This document shows, piece by piece, positions 58,193 through 64,000 of a DNA stretch of 64,000 bases. Location of the stretch: the NCBI RefSeq assembly GCF_000971985.1, contig NZ_LAQQ01000002.1, positions 1-64,000 of the forward strand. Reading direction: 5' to 3'. Below the pieces are notes generated by a model. The model saw only the letters and a list, made by a program, of their open reading frames with translations, had not been told where the DNA came from and did not search any database. Position 1 is the stretch's first letter; the number at the start of each line of letters is the position of its first letter. The DNA comes from Paenibacillus dauci. Lineage in GTDB: Bacteria > Bacillota > Bacilli > Paenibacillales > Paenibacillaceae. The translations under genes were made by a program, and so were the position numbers.

Positions 58193-59692
58193 ATGACAAT
58201 TCAAGCAGACCATCAGGCCTCGAATATCGTTACCGTTGAAGCGTTGATCAATGGCCAGAATGTAACGTCCCTTTCCCAATCCACCAAAGAGAATCCGGCG
58301 AACCCGACCGAGATCGTTGGCTATTTCCCTGTGACGACGAAAGAACAAGCTATCGAAGCGATTGAAGCCGCCGCAGAAGCTTTTAAAACATGGAAGAAAA
58401 CCGATATCGAGCAGCGCGTTGCGAGCATGCGCAAAGCGATCGAAAAGATCAGAGCAGCCGAGAACGAAATCGTACATTTGCTTTCCAGAGAGCATGGCAA
58501 GCCGCTGTATGATGCACACGGTGAAATTTATGTTGCGTTGATGTGGATGGAGTTTGCTTGTAATGAAGCGGCAGCGGCTCTCAAGGAAGAAATTCAGGAG
58601 CATGATTACGGCAAGACGATTCTGTCGTATGACCCGATTGGTGTAGTGGCGGCAATCAGTCCATGGAACTATCCGATTGCGTTATCTACGATCAAGATTG
58701 CTCCTGCCTTGCTGGCGGGCAACACGATTGTGCTGAAGCCAAGTCCGTATGCGCCGCTGGCGGCGGCGAAAGTGGCTGAGATTATCGCGAGCGAGTTTCC
58801 TGCAGGTGTCATCAACGTAGTTCATGGAGCTGCGGATGTAGGCGTGGAGCTGACGACGAATCCGCATGTGACGAAAATCGCTTTTACCGGCGGAACCGAA
58901 ACAGCCAAGCATATTATTAAAGCAGCTTCGGACACGATCAAGGATATGACGCTTGAGCTCGGCGGCAATGACGCGGCGATCTTCCTGGAGAGCTTTAACG
59001 TGAACGACGAGCGCGCGATGCGCCGGATCGTCGTTTCCAATTTCCTGACGACAGGTCAAATTTGCATGATCGCCAAGCGCGTGTATGTACACCATTCGAT
59101 CTACGATGCGTTCGTGGAAAAATATATCGAGGCGGCCAATCGCTGGATTCGCATCGGTGATCCGTTCGATCACAATACGACAGTAGGTCCGGTCAATAAC
59201 CTGAAGCAAAAAGAGTACGTGCAGAGTTTGGTCGAAGACGCGAAGCAGCGCGGCGCGAAGGTCATTCCACTCGGCACAATTTTGGATCAGAAGCTGTTCG
59301 ACCAAGGGTACTATCTGCAGCCTACGCTTGTGTTGGGATGCAATGTGCATGACCCGATCGTCGTGGAGGAACAATTCGGCCCTACGGTTCCGGTTCTGCC
59401 GTTCGACGATGAAGAGCAGGTGATCCATCTTCATAATGAAAGCATCTACGGATTGACGAGTTCGGTGTGGGGGAAAGAAGAGGATGCGATTCTCCTGGCA
59501 CGTCAGCTCGAAGCCGGAACGACGATGATTAATACCGCTGCCGTACAGGGGCTGGATGTTCGGTTCCCTTTCGGAGGCTTCAAGCAGTCCGGGATCGGCC
59601 GTGAATACGGCGTAGGAGGCATCCGCACGTATACGGAACAGCATGTGATCAATGTGCCGAAGATGCTGGATCTTCCTTATATTCCCGAATAA
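58193..59692 (+). CDS. NAD(P)-dependent aldehyde dehydrogenase (succinate-semialdehyde type)
   Basis: This 499-residue ALDH oxidises an aldehyde to its acid. The Rossmann motif FTGGTETAK, general base E255 (LELGGND) and nucleophile C291 (TTGQICMIAKRVYVH) are in place, and PFGGFKQSGIGREYG near the C-terminus is typical. The nearest subgroup by motif is succinate-semialdehyde or related ALDHs; the substrate is not certain. AAGGGG precedes the ATG. It forms a likely two-gene operon with the methionine-synthase-like gene, an unusual pairing. Confidence 0.87.
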   Translation: MTIQADHQASNIVTVEALINGQNVTSLSQSTKENPANPTEIVGYFPVTTKEQAIEAIEAAAEAFKTWKKTDIEQRVASMRKAIEKIRAAENEIVHLLSREHGKPLYDAHGEIYVALMWMEFACNEAAAALKEEIQEHDYGKTILSYDPIGVVAAISPWNYPIALSTIKIAPALLAGNTIVLKPSPYAPLAAAKVAEIIASEFPAGVINVVHGAADVGVELTTNPHVTKIAFTGGTETAKHIIKAASDTIKDMTLELGGNDAAIFLESFNVNDERAMRRIVVSNFLTTGQICMIAKRVYVHHSIYDAFVEKYIEAANRWIRIGDPFDHNTTVGPVNNLKQKEYVQSLVEDAKQRGAKVIPLGTILDQKLFDQGYYLQPTLVLGCNVHDPIVVEEQFGPTVPVLPFDDEEQVIHLHNESIYGLTSSVWGKEEDAILLARQLEAGTTMINTAAVQGLDVRFPFGGFKQSGIGREYGVGGIRTYTEQHVINVPKMLDLPYIPE

Positions 59693-59746
59693 AGAGTAGA
59701 TGTTGTTCCAGAATCCTGCAGTTTGCTGCGGTTTCAGACGCTAATT

Positions 59747-59794
59747 AAAAGCCCTACCTGCCAATCCCCAAGGATCGGCGGATAGGGCTTTTTG
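59747..59794 (+). terminator. Terminator after the aldehyde dehydrogenase gene
   Basis: AAAAGCCCTA/TAGGGCTTTT has an inner imperfect stem (CC..GG) and a T-run. Confidence 0.88.
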
Positions 59795-59933
59795 CTGTAA
59801 GAAGCCAAATTCAGGTTTAAGCGGTTGATATACTAGACACCGTGCTCGAACTTCAAGGCAGGCCGGATGTCCGAATGAAGGATTACCGGAACAAGGGAAC
59901 CTTTTTCGCGAAAATTATAAAAACCTCAAAAGA

Positions 59934-59957
59934 CTACTGACATCACGCTGTCAGTAG
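59934..59957. promoter_or_regulatory. Perfect inverted repeat, candidate operator
   Basis: CTACTGACA and TGTCAGTAG form a 9-base perfect inverted repeat with a 6-base spacer and no T-tract. It lies about 115 bases upstream of the VOC gene. Its form suits a dimeric repressor such as a TetR-type protein; no regulator gene is adjacent. Confidence 0.4.
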
Positions 59958-60070
59958 CGATTCGTTATGATTAAACATGCGAACGGATAACTCATCGATA
60001 CAAACAGGTTATAAAGCGGTGACGCCAAACAGCCGAACTTATCCTCGAATCGCAGAAAGGATGATTATTT

Positions 60071-60472
60071 ATGAATTTCGCGTCAGTACGCATCATCACG
60101 GACGATGTAGATCGTCTGGTCGAGTTTTACGAAAAGGTTACGGGGATCGTGGCGGAGCGGCCGGCGCCTGTATTTGCTGAAATCGTCATGGGGTCGGGCA
60201 CGCTTGCCATCGGCCACTCTCAGACTGCGCAGCTATTCGGGGTCGATTCCGTGGTAGCCGCATCGAACCGCACAATGATCATCGAGCTTCGCGTGAAGAA
60301 CCTTGAAGCGGAGCATGAGCGTCTAAAGCAGTGGGTCGATCAATGGGTACAAGAGCCGACCCTGATGCCGTGGGGGAATCGTTCGATGCTGTTCCGTGAT
60401 CCCGACGGCAATCTGGTTAATCTGTTCGAACCGGTGAGCGAGGCCGCGATCGAACGGTTCAGAGATCGGTAG
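60071..60472 (+). CDS. VOC (glyoxalase/bleomycin resistance/dioxygenase) family protein
   Basis: This 133-residue protein has the paired beta-alpha-beta-beta-beta units of the vicinal oxygen chelate fold. The end FRDPDGNLVNLFEPV carries the typical metal Glu, and MNFASVRIITDDVDRLVEFY is the usual start. Members include glyoxalases and drug-binding proteins; the substrate cannot be read from sequence. AAAGGATG lies before the ATG. Confidence 0.88.
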   Translation: MNFASVRIITDDVDRLVEFYEKVTGIVAERPAPVFAEIVMGSGTLAIGHSQTAQLFGVDSVVAASNRTMIIELRVKNLEAEHERLKQWVDQWVQEPTLMPWGNRSMLFRDPDGNLVNLFEPVSEAAIERFRDR

Positions 60473-60554
60473 ACGAATCGCCCACAACTATAATCCCTTA
60501 AATAGAATGGCCCCACACTCTGCAGCAAACGCTGATGCAGCGGATGCCGAATGT

Positions 60555-60597
60555 AATCCCGGTGCTGAGATCCACGATGCCCGGGGTTTCCTTTTTG
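60555..60597 (+). terminator. Possible terminator after the VOC gene
   Basis: AATCCCGG-TGC pairs with GC-CCGGGGTT across an 18-base loop and is followed by TCCTTTTTG. It also lies just beyond the end of the convergent yczE-like gene. Confidence 0.4.
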
Positions 60598-60627
60598 CTT
60601 GTTCACAGTATGCGAAAAGACGAATCG

Positions 60628-61290
60628 TTAAATCTCCAACTCCGCCTTTTCCTCCAACCGTCTTTCCCCGAGGAGCTTTTCCGCAACATGCACATTGAAG
60701 AAATGAATGATCGGCCCCAAACCGAACATGGACACCAGTGTCCCGAGCCCGATTATGCCTCCAAAAATAAAACAAATCAACGCACAGAACGCGTCAGTAA
60801 ACATTCGGTGCCAGAAATAGCTGACTCGCGGAAAGCGATCCCTCATCAGCAAGGAGAGACAGTCGTAAGGGGCGATACCGACATTGGAAGTCTGATACAA
60901 GGATACGCCGAAGCTGCATACCACGACGCCGATGGCTACCGTAATCACGCGCTGCCACAGCAGTTGGGGCTCGCCCAGTACGTCTAACCAAATATTATAA
61001 AAGAAGGTAACGAAGTAACCTAGAAATACGGCATTTACGATGGTCCCCATTCCGATAAATCGGCGTCCCGCCATAAGCTGTACCACAAACAAGGACAGGT
61101 TCAACAAGATCAGAAAGCGGGCATACGCGATCCCGCTCGTATCCGCAAGTGCCATCACCATACCGCTGAAGGGGTCGTTCCCCAAACCAGACAATTTGAA
61201 AATACTAATTCCCATACCCAAAAAAATATTGCCGACCAGCATAATAATTAATCGCTTTGGATCTGTTAATGCAGTGATGAATCCTCTCAT
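60628..61290 (-). CDS. YczE/YyaS/YitT family membrane protein
   Basis: This 220-residue protein has five to six membrane helices. The family blocks GNIFLGMGISIFKLSGLGNDPFSG (in part) and VGIAPYDCLSLLM are present. YczE of Bacillus affects surfactin/bacillibactin-type synthesis by an unclear route; function here is unknown. AGGACGG lies before ATG 61290, with an extended -10 promoter just upstream. Confidence 0.85.
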   Translation of the reverse strand: MRGFITALTDPKRLIIMLVGNIFLGMGISIFKLSGLGNDPFSGMVMALADTSGIAYARFLILLNLSLFVVQLMAGRRFIGMGTIVNAVFLGYFVTFFYNIWLDVLGEPQLLWQRVITVAIGVVVCSFGVSLYQTSNVGIAPYDCLSLLMRDRFPRVSYFWHRMFTDAFCALICFIFGGIIGLGTLVSMFGLGPIIHFFNVHVAEKLLGERRLEEKAELEI

Positions 61291-61343
61291 ATGAACCGTC
61301 CTATCGTCAGATTATCATTCCGCTCATCAAGAATAACGATGCC

Positions 61344-61349
61344 ATTATA
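61344..61349 (-). promoter_or_regulatory. Extended -10 promoter of the yczE-like gene
   Basis: On the minus strand TGTGC-TATAAT gives a perfect -10 with the TGn extension, about 55 bases from the start codon. A -35 match is poor, as is common with extended -10 promoters. Confidence 0.55.
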
Positions 61350-61486
61350 GCACAGTCTCTGTAGTCGGGCTGTACCGTCTTTTACTTCATGAATTGCTTT
61401 GGAATAGCGACAACGACATGCTTCGTATTCGATAAAGCCAGGGAATTCATCACTTAGGATTACTCCGACTAACGCCTATACAGTTA

Positions 61487-62458
61487 CTAGTAGTTGTAAC
61501 GATTTTTTCGCTGAAGAGAATCTAACAGGTAGATCCACCCGATCAATCCACATAAAACAAACCCAAATGCATGCAGCGCTCCATAAATAGGGATGAAATC
61601 AAGGATCGTTAAGTCAAACTTCCTTTTTAGCAATGGATAGAACATGGAGACGACCGCAATGGTGTAGAAAGCCAGGCATGACAGAACTAAAAAGACGGCT
61701 GCCTTTTTGTATAATGGATTTCGCTTCAAGTACGTAAGGAGATACGTAGTGTAAATCGCAATATTACAAGCAAACAACGTAACCCCAATGTACTCGATAG
61801 GCTTGGAGAAGATCATACCGATCGCGATCAAGATCGGGCCGATAATATCTATGGCAACGACCCAGGGATACCAGCTTTTCTTCGTCATGATCCGTCCCAG
61901 CATGCCAATAAAAATCGGAACAATCGCAGAGGAAAAATGAAAGTGAACCGAACTTAATGCATGCGTATCCGGATTCGCCTGGAAGAGAGTCCATTGATAC
62001 TGATATAAGGTAAACCAAATGCCCCCGATAAAAAAATAAACCAGTCCTGCGCCAATCGCAATTTCCGCAATTTTCCCCTTATGTATCACTATATTGGCTA
62101 TCCCATACAGGCAAAGCAGCAAGGTGAGCAATAGCCAACCTAGCGAGAGCGCGCCCGGTATAGCTGTGCCTTCGAATCCCCAATTGTTAGTGCTCATCAT
62201 GGAGACCAGAACAAGAAGTGCTGCCGGGAATTGAAAAAGTTTCATCGCAGTATATATTGTCCGTTGAATGGGACTCTTTTCGTCATATTTCAATAACAAA
62301 ATGACCAAAGGTACAATAATAAAAGCTGCAAATAACAGGAATTTCTCAACAAGTTCAAATTGGAAATAATCAAGAGAGAGTATGATAATGATCATGATTC
62401 CACCTAGGAGTATGAATAGGAGTAGTGTCTTTATCATGGATGGCTGGAAACTGCGCAT
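61487..62458 (-). CDS. YndJ-like membrane protein
   Basis: This 323-residue polytopic membrane protein has about ten helices. The central motif SSVHFHFSSAIVPIF, with two closely spaced His, and GMLGRIM match the YndJ family, whose role is unknown. ATG 62458 has AAAGGAG upstream; the frame is open nine codons further. It is transcribed leftwards, 196 bases before yczE, with a separate promoter for the latter. Confidence 0.75.
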   Translation of the reverse strand: MRSFQPSMIKTLLLFILLGGIMIIIILSLDYFQFELVEKFLLFAAFIIVPLVILLLKYDEKSPIQRTIYTAMKLFQFPAALLVLVSMMSTNNWGFEGTAIPGALSLGWLLLTLLLCLYGIANIVIHKGKIAEIAIGAGLVYFFIGGIWFTLYQYQWTLFQANPDTHALSSVHFHFSSAIVPIFIGMLGRIMTKKSWYPWVVAIDIIGPILIAIGMIFSKPIEYIGVTLFACNIAIYTTYLLTYLKRNPLYKKAAVFLVLSCLAFYTIAVVSMFYPLLKRKFDLTILDFIPIYGALHAFGFVLCGLIGWIYLLDSLQRKNRYNY

Positions 62459-62741
62459 AGCGGCTCCTTTCTGGTTATGAAGCATACTATATAACAGATA
62501 GGCGGATGCTCTTTGAATAGTTTAACACAGTTACCCATCGATAGACCTTTCATGTAGAAGTTTACTACAGCAAGGGCAAAGCCATCATCAATCAGAGCAT
62601 TGCATCACACTCTCGTAAGACATATGAATTAGAGAAGAAATTTATGAAAAAGAATGGCCCTATGATAATAGCCAAGTTTTATTCAAAGAGGTCAATACAT
62701 ATTAGGAAGTGGTTTTGGTTTTATATACGGAGGTATAATTT
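62459..62741. other. AT-rich intergenic DNA leading into the AbiF-type module
   Basis: Composition drops visibly in GC here. A 33-codon open frame from 62644 lacks a good ribosome site. No rlmH-like att sequence is present. Confidence 0.4.
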
Positions 62742-62864
62742 ATGATCGGATCTTGTTTTGTGTTTAGATACGTTGTAGTGAATGGTATCACAAATAAGGC
62801 AAAATTATTTTTTGTAGTTAAGCAGTCTCATATAAATCAAATATATAAAGCAGTAGATATTTGA
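62742..62864 (+). CDS. Small ORF with ribosome site, unknown
   Basis: This 40-codon ORF (MIGSCFVFRYVVVNG..., ending YKAVDI) is preceded by CGGAGG at eight bases. It ends just before the promoter of the hairpin RNA. Its composition is partly hydrophobic. I recognise no family. It may be a remnant or a genuine small protein of the AT-rich segment. Confidence 0.35.
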   Translation: MIGSCFVFRYVVVNGITNKAKLFFVVKQSHINQIYKAVDI

Positions 62865-62879
62865 TTTTATTAATTTTTG

Positions 62880-62908
62880 TTTACATTGGTGTGCATTTAC
62901 GATATTAT
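62880..62908 (+). promoter_or_regulatory. Promoter of the hairpin RNA and Abi gene
   Basis: TTTACA (62880-62885), exactly 17 bases, then TATTAT (62903-62908). The predicted start near 62915 lies a few bases before the hairpin. Confidence 0.65.
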
Positions 62909-62914
62909 TATACT

Positions 62915-62957
62915 AAGTGATCTGGCCCATGTTCCTTACGAGGACTGGGCTATTTTT
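62915..62957 (+). ncRNA. Candidate AbiF-associated hairpin RNA
   Basis: A transcript of about 43 bases is predicted. The outer stem 62923-62929/62946-62952 (7 base pairs) and an inner stem 62931-62936/62941-62945 (with two bulged U) are capped by a UACG tetraloop, and five U follow, so the RNA would end by intrinsic termination. It lies 18 bases before the ATG of an Abi_2 gene. A structured RNA known as the abiF motif is described upstream of such genes; the match to its consensus has not been computed. Confidence 0.55.
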
Positions 62958-62975
62958 AATGGAGTTGAATAATTG

Positions 62976-63935
62976 ATGAAACCGTTTAAGACATACCGTC
63001 AACAGATATCTATACTCCGTAGTAGAGGTCTTCAAATACAAAATGGTTCCAAGGCAATGAGAGTATTAGAGCGAGAAAATTATTATAGTCTAATTAATGG
63101 CTATAAAGATTTATTTTTAATTTTAGATGTTAGAGGAAAACCAGTTTCACCTGAACAATATAAAAATGGAACGACTTTTGAAGAAATTCATAGTTTATTT
63201 TGTTTTGACCGTGAATTAAGAAACATTTTATTGGAGGCTTTATTGAAGTTCGAAGCAAGTATTAAAACTAAGATTTCTTATCGTTTTACAGCCAAGCATA
63301 AAGAAGCAAATGCATATATCGAAATGACAAATTATTCACGTGATCCTGTGAAATTAAAAACTGTGCTTGGGGTGATTGCTACCTTATCAAATGAATTATC
63401 TAGAAAGTCTACTAAGACTGGACCTATAAAACATTATCTAGATAATCACGATGGAGTACCTTTTTGGGTGCTTGTAGGTTATCTAACTTTAGGCAATATA
63501 CAATATTTTTATGACAGTATTGATGACTCACTTAGAAATACTATAGCGCAAGATTTTGCAAAATCGTATAATCGAGATTATGCAGCAACCATACATTTTA
63601 CAGCTGATGAGCTTCAAAATGTGTTGAAAGCAGCAACCTATTTCAGGAATGTTTGCGCCCATGAAGAGCGTCTATACAGCTTTAAAATGAATAAGCCACC
63701 AAGAAGCTCAATGAGTGCAGGACAGTTAGGAATATCAGTTACTTTGCTGAACCATGGTAATTTATTTATGATGATCGCACTTTTAAAGTTAGTTAGTGCA
63801 AAAAAAGATTTTAATTTATTACTCAATAAAGTTAGCAAACTATTTGATTTGTATGAAGCAAGTTTCAATTCCTTAAGTTTTAAAGATGTTCAAAATAAAA
63901 TGGGCTTTCCGGATGATTGGAAAAGTGTTCTTTAA
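62976..63935 (+). CDS. Abi_2/AbiF-type HEPN protein
   Basis: This 319-residue protein of the Abi_2 family (AbiD/AbiF-like) shows LRSRGLQIQNGSKAMRVLER near the start, the conserved region around FCFDRELRNILLEALLKFE, and the HEPN ribonuclease motif RNVCAH (R224-H229) in the C-terminal half. Such proteins cause abortive infection in lactococci and are thought to cut RNA. ATG 62976 or the adjacent TTG 62973 may start it; GGAG at 62961-62964 is the ribosome site. The gene is very AT-rich and directly follows a promoter-hairpin-terminator unit, so the RNA is a likely antitoxin or regulator. Function is inferred from family. Confidence 0.85.
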   Translation: MKPFKTYRQQISILRSRGLQIQNGSKAMRVLERENYYSLINGYKDLFLILDVRGKPVSPEQYKNGTTFEEIHSLFCFDRELRNILLEALLKFEASIKTKISYRFTAKHKEANAYIEMTNYSRDPVKLKTVLGVIATLSNELSRKSTKTGPIKHYLDNHDGVPFWVLVGYLTLGNIQYFYDSIDDSLRNTIAQDFAKSYNRDYAATIHFTADELQNVLKAATYFRNVCAHEERLYSFKMNKPPRSSMSAGQLGISVTLLNHGNLFMMIALLKLVSAKKDFNLLLNKVSKLFDLYEASFNSLSFKDVQNKMGFPDDWKSVL

Positions 63936-64000
63936 AGTTATAAAATATCTATACTCTAATAGTGAACTGCTTATTTTTCCTGTAGTTTGAGGAGACGTAA
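63936..64000. other. Right edge, AT-rich, no gene
   Basis: Only 65 bases follow the Abi gene. GAGGAG at 63989-63994 near the edge could be the ribosome site of a rightward gene outside the window. Confidence 0.3.

Noticed and set aside
58682-59644. 320-codon open frame antisense to the aldehyde dehydrogenase
   Set aside because: Shadow frame with no ribosome site; all catalytic motifs are on the plus strand.
62644-62745. 33-codon ORF starting MKKNGPM
   Set aside because: Weak ribosome site and overlap with the better-supported start at 62742.

Overview
The window spans the replication origin of a Gram-positive, endospore-former-type Bacillota chromosome, most likely Paenibacillus or a close relative. 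The evidence is gene order and content: dnaA-dnaN-yaaA-recF-remB-gyrB-gyrA on one arm, and rpmH-rnpA-yidC-jag-mnmE-mnmG-rsmG-noc-soj-spo0J, rpsF-ssb-rpsR, gdpP-rplI-dnaB, purA, walRKHIJ-htrA and rlmH on the other. The species call is inference; no rRNA lies in the window.

Layout. 1-1523 has no gene but carries two tandem leftward sigma-A-type promoters at the far left, probably for an rRNA operon just outside. 1.66-11.1 kb is the leftward initiation and gyrase block. The origin is bipartite: a cluster of DnaA boxes upstream of dnaA (11281-11561), and a second set between dnaA and dnaN with an AT-rich stretch and a DnaA-trio-like run (9664-9758). Genes left of it run on the minus strand and almost all genes right of it on the plus strand, so transcription follows replication on both arms. 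From 13 to 24 kb lie ribosome, membrane-insertion, tRNA-modification and chromosome-segregation genes, with two parS sites (20022 and inside spo0J at 22481). From 24 to 33 kb come small conserved proteins, a MscS channel, tRNA-Ser(CGA), rpsF-ssb-rpsR, a secreted two-module protein, an LCP ligase and a CBS protein. From 33 to 43 kb lie c-di-AMP hydrolysis (gdpP), L9, DnaB helicase, purA under a recognisable PurR operator, and a LysM-G5-M23 hydrolase. From 42.7 to 52.3 kb is the WalRK regulatory operon with its H, I and J partners, HtrA, and an OatA-like acyltransferase.

From rlmH (52.9 kb) rightwards the core order ends and accessory DNA begins. The last seven codons of rlmH recur at 56022 with only synonymous changes. 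They bracket an AT-rich 2.66 kb segment holding an OLD-family ATPase-TOPRIM nuclease and a 35-residue ORF with a strong ribosome binding site. This resembles the att duplications made by SCC elements, which integrate at the same position in staphylococci; no recombinase is in view. Further right are metabolic and membrane genes of host-like composition (DUF2306, YxjG-like methyltransferase, aldehyde dehydrogenase, VOC protein, YczE-like, YndJ-like). Last comes another AT-rich segment with an Abi_2/AbiF-type HEPN protein, directly preceded by a promoter, a short hairpin RNA with a UACG loop, and a terminator. That is the layout of an RNA-antitoxin or abortive-infection module. The rlmH att pair with its OLD cargo and the AbiF-RNA pair are the most interesting parts of the window.
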